The position numbers were made by a program, and so were the translations under genes. From assembly GCA_005765155.1 (NCBI GenBank), contig VCCP01000007.1, forward strand, positions 1,381,501-1,445,500: DNA of 64,000 bases. The letters are read 5' to 3'. Each line of letters begins with the position of its first letter. Position 1 is the stretch's first letter. Source of the stretch: Zelopaecilomyces penicillatus. Its lineage: Eukaryota; Ascomycota; Sordariomycetes; Hypocreales; Pseudodiploosporaceae. Under the pieces are notes generated by a model. That model saw nothing but the letters and a program-made list of their open reading frames with translations, searched no databases and had not been told where the DNA came from. Shown piece after piece: positions 24,229-35,175 of the stretch.

Positions 24229-24709
24229 AATATAAGTAATGCCAGATATGAACATAATTATGTGTATAGTATTTTTTTTTTTTTTCAAAATGGTTAATGA
24301 AGGATATTGGAAGAGATGATGTCGCATGAAATATGCATGTCTTTGTGGAAGTCTTTTGGATATATTGTCTATCATGATCAGCATGTCTATATGCCTTTTC
24401 AAGGGAGAAGTTCTTGGGAATAAATAAATCAATCTTATAAACATACATTCTATAATCTTCTTTATATTTCTTGAAAACACTTTAGGTGAATGCTGATGTC
24501 CAATTCCAACACCGAGGATGCTAGTATAGGTCACTCACTTCACACAACCAACAAAATCTAGTTACCCCGCGACGCGTCCATCCTCGCGGGTGACAACTAA
24601 AAACAGGTCCTATAACACACTTCATCCAGCGGATAGTAGTAGCTTCCACCGTTTTTCCCTCTCACAACGGCTACTTCATAACCCCCCTACTCGCACAACA
24701 CCCACAATA
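24229..24709. other. Spacer between peroxidase and MHF1 genes
   Basis: AT-rich DNA with a T13 tract near 24273-24285. It holds the 3' UTR of the peroxidase gene and the short promoter of the MHF1 gene. No gene is seen. Confidence 0.5.
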
Positions 24710-25344
24710 ATGGCGGACGCGGCTGGCGAGGATGATCGCGAGGTGAGTTCAATCCCCCCTTTTTAGCAACCAAAAGAGAGAGAAAACACCCACCGCACGT
24801 GTGACACAAGCAAGCTCAACACACAAAACACAAACTAGCGCCTTAAGTCTGCACTCTGGTTTGCAGTGGGTCAAATCGTGGATGAGGAATCGCTGCGACG
24901 GAACCGTAATGCTACGCCACAGTTTATCGGGGCTTTGACAGAAATGGTCTGGACGCAAATTGGTATGTTCATTTTTTATGTTTCTTCAATAATCCAAAAA
25001 GAAAAAAACAAGAAAAAAAAAGTGCTACATTTCATAGACAATGACACAGAAGATTGTTGTGTGTTAAACTGAGTGAGGTGTGGCTGACATTGCGAGATGG
25101 CTCTCTTTTTTTTTTTATAGAAAACGTTGCTATTGATCTTGAAAGCTTCTGCCACCACGCTGGCAGGGCAACAGTCACTACGGATGACGTGCTACTCTTG
25201 GCGCGCAAGAACCCAGATTTGCAGCAGATCATGAAGACGTTTGTGGATGAGACCAAGGCTCAAAGGGAAGCAGCTGCGGCGGGTAGTGGTGGTGGTGGTG
25301 ATAGGAGTAAGGGGGTGAAAAAGGTCGGCAAGGGGAGGAATTGA
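24710..25344 (+). CDS. MHF1: CENP-S/MHF1 histone-fold protein
   Basis: Exons 24710-24742, 24839-24962 and 25121-25344 encode 126 residues. The short first exon reads MADAAGEDDRE and splices in phase 0 into RLKSALWFAVGQIVDEES; the last join rebuilds WTQIENVAIDLESFCHHAGR. This is the CENP-S/MHF1 histone fold (about residues 11-90), including LARKNPDLQQIM. The C-terminal tail is Gly/Lys-rich. Family knowledge: MHF1 pairs with MHF2/CENP-X, binds branched DNA with the FANCM/Mph1 helicase at stalled forks, and joins CENP-T-W at kinetochores. The long second intron (158 nt) ends in a T-rich ATAG acceptor. Size and domain match the family well. Confidence 0.9.
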
Positions 25345-26278
25345 TGGAAATGAATACTCGCAAGACGCGTTGAAAAATAATGGAACTTTTATGAACACAT
25401 CTTCTTTTGTCATCCTGTGCATAACAATATGTACGACATGGAAAGCGACATTTTCTCTGTGCAAACTCGGCAAGACGTGTTCTCAGCTACTGGCACAACT
25501 AAAACTAAACAACATCATCATCACTATTCCCAACGTCTCATAATCACCTCTTCTTGGCAACATTCGATATGCACGGCCCCCAGCCGGCTTGAGTACATAT
25601 ACCAAGCCACCTCTCCCCTTCCGGTCTCGGACCTGCGGTTAGGCATTCGATTCGTCATCATCAACCGACTTCACATCCTTCCAAAGTTGGCACGGGTGCC
25701 GGACCGCCGGGAACGATCGAACGAGCTACTTATTCTTGGTTCATCATGCAACCAAAGCAGCCCTAGCAGCCGCGGTAGGTATACCAGTCATGAATATGGG
25801 GAAAGCTCCCCATGGGGTAGACCTTGTTTGTGCTGTCTGTCATTGCTAGCTCGAAGCACAACATCTTGAGTATTGCTGATGCCATGACTTTTCAGATGCG
25901 TACAAATAGAAGAGATAAACAAAGTCAAAAGTCAAATTATCTCGTCTAATCAAATCAACCATATTTTGAAGATTTCGCTATTTAATTGCTTCTCCCTCTC
26001 ATCATGAGGTGTCGTCCTTTCGTCTAGTTCCGAAAATCAAGCCATGCTATTTCAATGCTTTGCCAGTCATAAAACCGTTCCTTCAGATTACCCAAATTTG
26101 CTGATAACTTATTAAAAATGAAACGCCAATCCCAGAAATATCCCAAAATAAAACATGCCGCTCAAGTGTTCAAAATATTTGCTCGTCTTCAATCTTCCGT
26201 CTCCTTTCGGGGACGTTTTCAATTCGCCATCAGTTTATGATGCCGCTGCAATCAGGCCAGAACACTTTCTGTCCGCGC
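25345..26278. other. Convergent 3' spacer between MHF1 and dehydratase 2
   Basis: AT-rich sequence between convergent genes. A plus-strand frame at 25417-25869 has no recognisable domain and no splice or start support. It is probably 3' UTR plus spacer. Confidence 0.45.
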
Positions 26279-27363
26279 TTAGAACTTGATGGAGGTCTGG
26301 GGCCCATATTCTTCCCGGTAGTGGTCAAGTGTTTTCAGTGACACGCCAGATCCGCCACACACAATCAGCACCACATTCTTGCCAGACCATTCCTCGTCAG
26401 TGAGGCCTTTGCCAAGACACTCCTTCAAGTCACCCCGGTAAACTGTAGCCAAGGCAGCACCACATGAGACCTCAACAAGAAATCGAGCGTCATCAGCGAA
26501 TCGTACGCAGCTGATGGCGGCATCGGCGTCCGAGACGACGACGTTCTGTGTGTTGGGTGCATGGCACCACTTCCACGTTTGCTCCGATATACGGGAACAG
26601 CCCAAAGAGGTGGCAATGGAAGTGATTTCGGGCAGAGTGACGTGGGCGTTGGCCTGGAGACAGGCGTTGAGACTGTCAGCGCCGGCAGTCTCGACGGTGA
26701 GAACGTGGGGCTTGTATCCGGACCATGGGAAGCTCTCGATGCCCTGCATGAGGCCATTGAACAGACCACCACCGCCAACACTGCAAACAATGCCATCAAT
26801 AGGGCAATCCATCTGGTCCCTCAACTCGGGAATGAGTGTGGCAGCGCCATCCCACACATGGGGGTGATCAAATGGAGGCACAAAGACCCCCCTAGGATCC
26901 TTTTCCAGGTAGTTCTCGCGGAGGTACTGGATAGCACTGAAGAGGTTCTTTCCGGCCTGGATGACCTCAGCGCCAAGGTCGATGAGCTTGGTCTTCATGA
27001 GCTCCGAGGTGGTGACAGGAACGACAACAGTGCATGGCTTGCACAGAGATGCAGCAGAGCTGGCACAAGCAAGGCCAGCGTTACCGCCTGACGCACAATA
27101 GAAGTGAACATCCCCACTGGAAGCAACTGCGTGGATCATGAGGTTTCCGATGCCTCGTGATTTGAATGAGCCGCTAGGCTGGAGGTTGTCAAGCTTGAGG
27201 AAGATGTTGCTGGAGGAGACAGGAAGTGTCAGATGGATGAGACTGTATGGCGAACAGAGATGGACGAAGAAACTCACCAACCAGCAACTCGGCTCAGCTG
27301 GGGACTGTGGACGCAAGGCGTCTTCACCCAAGGGAGCTTTGCATCAGGAGAAATAGAGCCCAT
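26279..27363 (-). CDS. PLP-dependent L-serine/L-threonine dehydratase, copy 2
   Basis: Minus-strand exons 27278-27363 and 26279-27209 (68-nt intron, GTGAGT donor) encode 338 residues. The first exon reads MGSISPDAKLPWVKTPCVHS and joins through a split TG|C codon to NIFLKLDNLQPSGSFKSRG, the same intron position and phase as in the copy at 16178-17425. Lys45 is the PLP lysine; ASGGNAG and SVGGGGLF form the cofactor loops; the C-terminal half has TLPEITSIATSLG and VCGGSG. Length is typical of fungal CHA1-like L-serine dehydratases, and the protein lacks the Ala/Glu-rich insertion of copy 1. It is convergent with MHF1 and has a 3.2-kb divergent upstream region. Substrate choice between serine and threonine is not resolved. 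Confidence 0.88.
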
Positions 27364-28605
27364 GTTGCAATTGGATGTGTGGGTTTGTTGAAATCCCAAG
27401 ATGAAGAGAAAGAGAGGAGGTACTGTTTGCTGTAAGCTGCAGACAGCGAGTGTCGTGACAGCGGTTGGACAGGAGGAGGATAAGTGAAGATAAGCAACAA
27501 CAAGTGAAGACAATTGAAGATGAAGGAGCAAGCTGGATCAGGAGGAGCAAGATCCGGGGAAGCAAGCTGCTATTAAGAAACTTTGCATTTTCTCTGGGCC
27601 CGGGAGACAAAAGGCGGCTTCGGTGGGTGTTCACGTATAAGCTCTCAAGTCTATACAAGCTACGATATCCGCCGCAAGCCGATCCAGGTAGACACAGGGG
27701 GTGTTTTGAAAGGCCGGGGGTGGACAGGCACAAGGTCGTATGCTAGTCGGCTCTAACAGCTACTAATAGCAACAAGTTGGGTAATGGATATCTATTTGGT
27801 ACGGCGTGAGTGGTCAGGTACATGCATCCAAGTACCACCTGCGCGTATACTGTGGGGGAGTGAGACGGGAAGCCGTGATTCATTTCATCGAATTTTTTCT
27901 CTTCTTGCCTCCTTGCCTCCTTGCCTCCTGCCTCTTGGCTAGTAGTTAGCACCCAGCCTCGAGATTCTGGAACCTGGAAATGCCTCCTGCCTTGGCCAAG
28001 GAAGCGAAGACGGAGGAGGTAACCACTTGCGCATTGCACCTTACACATACTTTGCTCATACCGGTTTCATACCTTGCTCATACATTAGTCTCGCCCATAG
28101 CTGGCACACTGAACGCCGTCCTCCGCATGTACAGTGGGAGTAGCTTGGCGTACAGTTCATGTGATGAATTGATCAGCGTAGTCTAAAAGTACTTCGACCT
28201 CCTTCGAGATTGCCTGCACGAGAATTTTCGTGTTGTTTATTCGATGGCGATTGCGCATGGGGAAGGACATTGGGGAGAAGCGTGGCGCCAAAGCGGCAGG
28301 GGCAGGGGAGCATCTGCAAGACCCAAGCACCACTGTGGCCGTTGCAATTGCCCAATAGATGTTATGGCTTGTTCCGGTACCAACCCTGTGTAACCAAAGC
28401 GCCAGATATGCTACCAAAGAGAGTTCTCAACAGCAGCCATGCAGAGATTGCTTGTACCGGTACTTGCTATTCTTGCTGTTGCGGTCACAATGTACCCCGG
28501 CATCGGATCCAGCTGCGTGGGTGGGCCCTGCCATAGCGCGGTGCGCGCAGTACGTATCCAGTTCCATGTCCCTGTTGGGACACTTTCCGGGGCGTATTAC
28601 GTTGT

Positions 28606-28648
28606 TATAGGGTAACTATAGGGTAAAACGTGTCGATTTATAGGGTAA
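28606..28648. repeat. Three copies of TATAGGGTAA
   Basis: Three direct copies of the decamer within 43 bp, in noncoding DNA. Origin unknown; too short to assign to an element. Confidence 0.6.
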
Positions 28649-30477
28649 TTGGATTCCATAGATTCCGATCCGTCCTGCACAATCCCTGCAAGAGCCCTGC
28701 AAGAGCCCTACCATCGGACGCCCCCCCTGGCCAACGGACCTGCCGTGGAGTGCTGTGTTTGGAGGCAAGCACCGCTGTAGCACTGTCCTTGTTCTACAGC
28801 ACAGCTCACTAGACGGCAGTGCAGTTGTCGACGTCGTTTTCTCCCTCCATGAATGTCACGGAAATCCAGGTCGTGATGTTGGCATGTATAATGAAAATTC
28901 TTCTTCGACACGCCCCCTCCCCTCCTTGAATGTCGTCGCTTATTGTTTGGTCCGACCTTTGCATACGGGATGGGAGTGCTTCGTACAAAAATAATGACAC
29001 AAAGTGTTCTGATACAGTGCGCACTTGCACTCGCACACAAAATATCGCTGCGGATTCACCCGGACCAGCACTGGGCTCAACTAAGTTTGGGGGGTTGTGC
29101 GCCGCCCGATCAGTTGCCTAGCATCGTGAGATGACGCCCATGACCAGTCTCGACATCATGTGGTCTTCTCAACTGCATCCTCTGCGACGACCGGGCGTCT
29201 CAACGTGTTCAGGCCATGGATTGTGACTCGGGGCGCTTACTCCCTTCCTTCCGTCTAAACCGCGCCCGTTCCTCTATCGTCAATCCCCAACAGAAGACCA
29301 ACGTGGCTGGCACGAAACGCACGAAGCATCGGCCGGAACCCGTCATCTCACACCTTACAGGTATTTCTGGCAGGCGGCATGCAGAACAAAGATAAGGGAC
29401 ATGCCGCAACGAGACGGAGCAACCATATCATGATAAACAATCTATATATTTTTCACCGACCTGGATTGATTCGTGGTGATCAGATAGGCTTATCTTGATA
29501 ACGGATGCTTTCAACCACATCCCGCATCTGACAGCTTACTCCTAAGGAATGGGCTCCTCGTAGGAAGATAACACGAAAAGCCAAATGCATAAGCGGCACG
29601 TTGATTGCTGCGACTTCACATACAGGTAGATACGGAACAATGCTACATACCTTATGCAGTGATTTATGTTTGAACTGCTGCTGCCCCAGTCACCGACTTT
29701 TGTCCGAGGTGTGGGCTTGTCAGTGGTGCGCAGATTAGGTTGGTCTCAACTGTCTCAATCTTGCTATAGCGCAGCGTGGGCACCATGATTCCATCAGCCG
29801 CATTTAGAGAAGATAGGAATTTGCGCAAGCGGTGACGATTATTACTTGGAGCATGGCACTGTTAGAATACACAGCCTGGCCAGCAGTGCACATCCTCACA
29901 ACGCTTGCATCCATGAATCTAACTCAACACCAGGCTCATCGAGTAGTATGTCTACTATATTTGCTAACCATCTCCCCCCTATTATGCTCTTCCATGCATA
30001 AAGTTGGCCTTGGGATGGTCAACTTTCTCTATTGGGCAGTTTTGCAGCGAAATTTCCAGACAGTTTTGATAGAGTTGCGGCCAGTGAATATCTCTTGAGT
30101 GTGCACCTACAGTGTCCACTCAATGTGTTGCTTTCTAAAGTCGCCTTTTTCTCATCTCAATCCCATAGGCCTTTCGAATACATTATCTCATCACAAATGA
30201 AAATGGTTGTTTAATGATTCTTATTCATTTTATTTCGTTATTATCTATGATGCATGATTTTGCTCTGCACTGATCACCGCGAATTTGACAGTGCCTCTTT
30301 TCCTACGCCGTTTTCCCCATTCTCCTTGGTTTAAATCTACTACACAGTTTGTTGTCCACATGCAGTCAAGGAAACTCCTTTCGCACTCCAACCTAACACA
30401 ACAACTGTAAAGGGGACATCTAATTACCGCGGGCTTCCTCAAGGAATACCATAGTTTTCCGTTCCATTCCTCTTCTT

Positions 30478-30523
30478 ATCATCGTCATCATCATCATCAT
30501 CATCGTCGTCGTCGTCGTCGTCA
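30478..30523. repeat. ATC/GTC trinucleotide array in a gene leader
   Basis: A compound microsatellite (ATC units, then GTC units) ends about 70 nt before the ATG at 30592, so it probably lies in the 5' leader or core promoter of the DUF7730-like gene. Confidence 0.75.
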
Positions 30524-30591
30524 TTGGCCACCCCTGCTTACACATATCCTGATTGGAAACAAAACCATCCCCATGTGGTGCATCATTCATC

Positions 30592-32208
30592 ATGCCAGTC
30601 TCTAAAACCAAGTTGAAACAATCCAAACCATCTGCTAAATCAAGGCAGAGAATTGAGGATGGACAGCTTTCAAGTGATCCTGTGTCATGCCTAACTCCAC
30701 TCTCAAACAATGATGAGGACGCAGAAGGCACACAAGCCCAGCCACTTCCCAAAAGGAAGAGGCACCAAATCGAAAAAGGGGGTGAGACCGTTGCGACTGA
30801 TAAAAGAGGTTCCAAGAAACAGAAAAAACAGAAAAAACAGAAGAAAACGTCGCGCTCGGGACAGAAACGGGTAGATTCACTGTTCCTTTACGATGAGGCC
30901 AACATGGAAACACCTAGAAACGAGGATTTGTCTGGTGGCTACGGCTCTCTTCAACACTATCAATATCACCGAAAGCTGCTACAAACTCAAGAGCTTGGGG
31001 CATTGGAGACTCCACAGATGCGATGTGCTCCGCCTCCTGGAATCCCTAAACCCTATGACGATGATGAGAAACAAATTGGGATTGTTCACTTCGATTATGG
31101 TAACAATAACAAGAAAACTCGCCGAAAGAAAGCTGGCCATCCTCCTATCGAAGCTCCAGAGCCAGTAACCCTTTTGACACTTCCTCTGGAAGTAAAGAAT
31201 ATAATTTACCGCAATCTACTGTACTCCGAGAGTCCGATAAACGTTTATGGTGGTTGGAAGCTGGTTTATAAACGTGGCAAGCCGGAATTGTCAGCTAGCA
31301 TCCTTACCACATGCAGCCAAATTCATGCCGAAGCTACATGCATCCTTTACGGAGAAAACAACTTTCAGTATCGTCTGAGGGACCCGAACAACGCCGTTGA
31401 AGATGTGCAGCGACTTGCCAAGGATGATACAGTACAGCAAGATGATGATGACAACGATAGTGGATCGGACTGGGAAAAAACCCAAGCTCGTCCTAGCTCT
31501 GGCACCAGGCGGAGAAGAGGCACAACGAAGCAAGAATATGACATCAATACTAACAAGTATCTGCATCTTTTTAGGAACATCACAGTAGAAGCAGAACACA
31601 ATCGATATCTCAAAGACACACAGGACAGTATGGCCAAGGCACTCAAAATGTTTATCCCGCCGAATGGAAAGGGCAAAAGGAAACAAAGACCCAACATTAG
31701 CACTCTCACCATTCGTGTCTCACCACGCTGGGATCTTTCTGGTGGAGAAGATTCAAGTGGCTGTTTTACCTTTGTCGACTTCTTCCACTCCGAATCGCCG
31801 GTCATGGAGGCTTTGAAAGTTGTGGAGTGTCGGTTCTTGCGAATCGACCTTGTAACACGATTCATGGCTACACCAGCTACAATCGTAAGTGCGGCTAGAG
31901 AGAGCGGCTCCAATGCCAACGAGATGGGCGACGGAGCGTGTCGCCTCAGAATAGATATGCGTCACCTTCGCATTCGAAACTTACTGGCTCAACAAGGCGG
32001 CAAGGATGATTGGTGGGCCAAGGACCGTGAGATGATAAAAAGCCGGCATGAGAAAGCGAGAAGGAGTCGTCGCGTGCTGGGTCAATTGCACTCATATGTT
32101 TCGCGTGCTTGTACAGAGCACAATTTTCGCTCGTGGACAACATGCTCGCCCTGGGAATTTTCGAATGACCAATGGGACGATCTAGTAGTGTTTGAGGATG
32201 ACGTCTAA
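30592..32208 (+). CDS. DUF7730/F-box-like protein with basic N-terminus (second copy)
   Basis: Single exon, 538 residues, started at the first in-frame ATG (MPVSKTKLKQ). The frame is open upstream only from a TTG. The N-terminal 100 residues are Ser/Lys-rich with several basic runs (KKQKKQKKQKKTSRSGQKR) that look like nuclear localisation signals. At about residues 190-270 the protein carries LLTLPLEVKNIIYRNLLY, GGWKLVYKRGKPEL and CSQIHAEATCILYGENNF. These are the hallmarks of fungal DUF7730/2EXR-type F-box-like proteins: an LPxE helix, then the QIHAEA...LYGEN motif. An acidic Asp-rich insert (about 295-310) follows, then a beta/alpha region. Function is unknown. It is more distant from family averages than the protein at 14198-15439, which has a different internal pattern. 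Confidence 0.75.
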   Translation: MPVSKTKLKQSKPSAKSRQRIEDGQLSSDPVSCLTPLSNNDEDAEGTQAQPLPKRKRHQIEKGGETVATDKRGSKKQKKQKKQKKTSRSGQKRVDSLFLYDEANMETPRNEDLSGGYGSLQHYQYHRKLLQTQELGALETPQMRCAPPPGIPKPYDDDEKQIGIVHFDYGNNNKKTRRKKAGHPPIEAPEPVTLLTLPLEVKNIIYRNLLYSESPINVYGGWKLVYKRGKPELSASILTTCSQIHAEATCILYGENNFQYRLRDPNNAVEDVQRLAKDDTVQQDDDDNDSGSDWEKTQARPSSGTRRRRGTTKQEYDINTNKYLHLFRNITVEAEHNRYLKDTQDSMAKALKMFIPPNGKGKRKQRPNISTLTIRVSPRWDLSGGEDSSGCFTFVDFFHSESPVMEALKVVECRFLRIDLVTRFMATPATIVSAARESGSNANEMGDGACRLRIDMRHLRIRNLLAQQGGKDDWWAKDREMIKSRHEKARRSRRVLGQLHSYVSRACTEHNFRSWTTCSPWEFSNDQWDDLVVFEDDV

Positions 32209-32520
32209 GATGCTACTTAACTTGAGACGGAGGGGTGGCTGATACTTGATATACGGAAATAGACTGCTTACGATGTTGCTGATGACTGGGAAAGTGGTCG
32301 AAGGTCTATCATCTCAGGGATAGATGAAGGGAATAAAAATGTCATATGCTCTGCATATGACATCTAGGACATAGTGTAAAATATAGTTCAAACATAGCTC
32401 CTGAATTCTCATTTTTATATTTCCATGGGGTATATCATGATACGTTTTACGTTTTCATTCTTCCGCTCTTGTTTCTCCTCACCTCGTTACTCTATTAATA
32501 CCATCATGACATGCAAAGAC
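32209..32520. other. Convergent 3' spacer
   Basis: Short AT-rich spacer between the convergent ends of the DUF7730-like gene and the polymerase delta subunit gene. A short inverted repeat (GTCATATGCT/GCATATGAC) around 32340-32362 could form a hairpin in the 3' UTR. Confidence 0.45.
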
Positions 32521-34408
32521 TCACGCAGACGCAATGCTGATCTTTAATACGGACACTTCCAACGTCTCGGTATCCAACAGCACCATTTCCTTGGTCTTGG
32601 CGAAAGAAGGTATGGCAATGAGCCGGACAGACTGGCTGTCAGGCCCTTCAATAGTACTTGTCGCGAATTCGGGTTGGCATCCAACAAAGTAAACGTGCGG
32701 GCAGTCCTTCATGATGAAGGGGTCATCATCTTGAAAGGGATAGCTCCCTAATGATTTTATTAGTGTCAAAAAAAAAAACCATCTATCAGTCGCATGGGGG
32801 ACTTGAAAAGAAAAGGGGGAAAGAAAAAGAAGAGTGATCACATACACAAGGTATCTGGAGCAGTTGGCGCGCTGCACCTCCAACGACACATTGCCTCCAT
32901 CATGCCTAGCCTGTCGTCACTGTCGAGATACTTGAAGACGTCGTCCACATTCTGGCCGCCGGTACCTAGAAACCTCCATCCTTCGATCTCAGCCTCCCAG
33001 GGGTTTGTCGTTGAGTCCAGCCATCCAGGTTTTTGAGGCGACGCCGAAGGATCCGCTGAGTACGCTCTCGAGGAGGGAAACATGACTGTATGGATAGGCT
33101 GTTGAGGGTAGCTTGCGTTGGCAGGGTCCTCGGCGCCGGGGAGTAGCGTGACCGGCATGGAGGGGAGGAGCTCCGCCAGAAACTCGTCTAGAAGTTGTGA
33201 TGGGAGTGGGTTGTATGAGCTGGCATCGTATCCATATTTCTTGCCGGCTTTCTCCTTCTTTGAGGTAGCTGCGGTAGCATCGTCATTGTCTGAGTCTTCG
33301 TCTTTCTTGCGGTTCTCGGTGGATATAGAGTTGCCTGCGATGATGAGCCTGCTGATTTGGCAAATGTCCTTCTGAACCTCCGACGAAAGAGCCTCGCCCA
33401 GCAGATATTCCAGCAAAAGGTTCAGTTCCAGTGCATATGAGGCATCGGCCCCAGAAAAGGACAGGCCAGAAACTAATGCTATCTTTTTGCCGCTGCCGCC
33501 TCCGCCACCACTAGAGGATGAAGAAGAAACTCCGCCCATGGACGTATCCTCATTCTTCACCTTCGCTTTGCCATTGGAGGTGCTGGGTGGTTTCGATAGC
33601 GCCCATCGCTCGGGCTGGGGCGGTAAGTCTGGGAACTTGATATCGATGACTTCCAGCTCTCCATTGGCGTTTTCGGTGCCCATGGCGGCGATGATGCAGC
33701 CAGTGACGAGGGGGATCGTCTTGAGCAAGTCGCCTACTAGCCGGATGCGACCCGAATCGTCCTCGAGCATGGTCTGGTCTGAGTTATCGTCTGAGTAGTA
33801 TTTCGTATTCTTTCCGTTGGTATTTCCTATCCAGTTCTAAGCGCAAAAGGAAGAACAAAGAATTCCGTCAGTATGCCATGCCTCGTCTTCTCTTCATGTA
33901 AATACACTCCAAGCAGCCTGTTCTTCTGATTTCACCAACGGAACCCAAAGTGACTGGAAAAACTCACATCTCTAGAAACATCCTCGAGGATATTCGGCTT
34001 GAGGCGCATATCCATGTAGACAGTACCGGCGACCCAGCACAACTCGCCCTGGCGTACGTCGAGCACACGGTCAACCCTCTTGGCCACCTCACCCCCGAGT
34101 TCGACGTCATCCCAAGCGGCGCTGGCTACCTCCTCGACCGCGGGCCTGACCTTTGCGAGACGGAGGAAGTACATGTCGCCATACTGTTGCTTGTAGGACC
34201 GCTGCTTGTCGAGGGCGAAGGTGTGTAGAGGTTTGTACGAGGACTCAACACGGACAGGTATAGTGTGTGGGGTGTCCCTGTGAGTTCAGCATAGGGATAG
34301 ATGTTAGAAAGAAGAAACTCGGAGAAAGGAAGCTGTTGAGAGGGTGGATTGGCTGGCATACGAGGGTTTGTCGAGGAATTTGTCGAGGATCTCGTCAAGC
34401 TGACCCAT
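32521..34408 (-). CDS. POL31: DNA polymerase delta small subunit (POLD2/Pol31/Cdc1)
   Basis: Four minus-strand exons, 34362-34408, 33968-34277, 32846-33836 and 32521-32747, encode 524 residues. Phase joins rebuild the family signature at each junction: MYFLRLAKVRP and VDRVLDVRQGE in exon 2; DQTMLEDDSGRIRL (OB-fold region) after the second junction; and APTAPDTLWSYPFQDDDPF across the last. The N-terminal half is the OB domain. The C-terminal half is the inactivated phosphoesterase domain (LVSGLSFSGADASYALELNLL), which in this family scaffolds rather than cleaves. The protein bridges the polymerase delta catalytic subunit to its other subunits at replication forks. Ser/Gly-rich (after about residue 225) and Asp/Lys-rich inserts are local additions. 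It shares a 767-bp divergent promoter region with the CAF16 gene. Confidence 0.92.
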
Positions 34409-35175
34409 GATGATAGACGCTGCTGCAAGTGCAGCTCTGCAATGCGCGAGGCTCAGTGGCCGTCGGTACTTGAGAACAAGGGCGAGAGGTTTTTGGTCGG
34501 GGCGTTGTCAGAATAGTACTGTGTTTTGTTGTACTGGCGAGACCGAGTGAGCTCTGGGTTGGTGTCGGGATAGCATCAAGATTGGACGTGCAGTGGACAT
34601 TTGCTGCCAGAGCTCCCGGCGCGTGTTTTAGGCCTAAGATGCCCTGTAACAGGGTGCACATTCACTGTGCAGCTGGACGCGTAGCTTTGGCGTTGAGGGG
34701 TGGGTAGGTGGGCAAAAGGTGCCTGTAACTAGCTGGGCTTCCAGTGCATGGAGCTCATGCCCTGCAATGACGGAGCAGGCCTGCCTCTTCTGGCTCGAAA
34801 AGGCCTACCGGGCCGGAGATGCTGACATGCGCTATAAGGCAAACTGGAGTCGACTGAAGAAGCGCCATATTAACCGGCATTCCGGGCCTAAAACCAGGCT
34901 TCATGGATGAAATTTTTGCCCTTCCCTCTTCCTGCCCCTCCCCCGCATAAGCTTCTGTGTCCAAGTTACTCATACGAACATATGGGTTATAAACTGATGA
35001 TATATAATCCGTCGGTCGCCCCGATCCCCGTTACTACCGCCTTTCCGTCTCGATCGTCCATACATCTCGTCGACTTTTCCTAGCCCAACTTAGTTCTCAT
35101 CCTTTCTTTCTTTCTTTCCTTCTTCTCTATTCATTCTATCAATCCTGCTTGCTGCCCACAGCCGCCGCCGCCATC
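34409..35175. promoter_or_regulatory. Divergent promoter, polymerase delta subunit (-) and CAF16 (+)
   Basis: 767 bp between two divergent ATGs, the tightest divergent pair in the window. Near the CAF16 side a TTTC/TTCT pyrimidine tract (about 35100-35135) marks a likely leader. No known binding site could be asserted. Confidence 0.5.

Larger units (their letters stand above)
27364..30591. other. Divergent 3.2-kb gene-poor region
   Basis: No supported gene was found. It contains a CCTCCTTG-type tandem run near 27909-27935, three TATAGGGTAA copies at 28606-28615, 28617-28626 and 28639-28648, and an ATC/GTC array near 30478-30523. It lies between the divergent starts of dehydratase 2 and the second DUF7730-like gene. 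ORFs on both strands overlap one another and lack domain signals. Confidence 0.45.

Noticed and set aside
23581..24534. Long minus-strand ORF (317 codons) opposite the WSC domains
   Set aside because: It is antisense to three clearly coding WSC repeats and mirrors their codon bias; it has no recognisable domain of its own.
21398..30591. Secondary-metabolite or detoxification gene cluster around the peroxidase and dehydratases
   Set aside because: No backbone synthase, P450, transporter or dedicated regulator is present; neighbours are conserved MHF1 and PLP enzymes.
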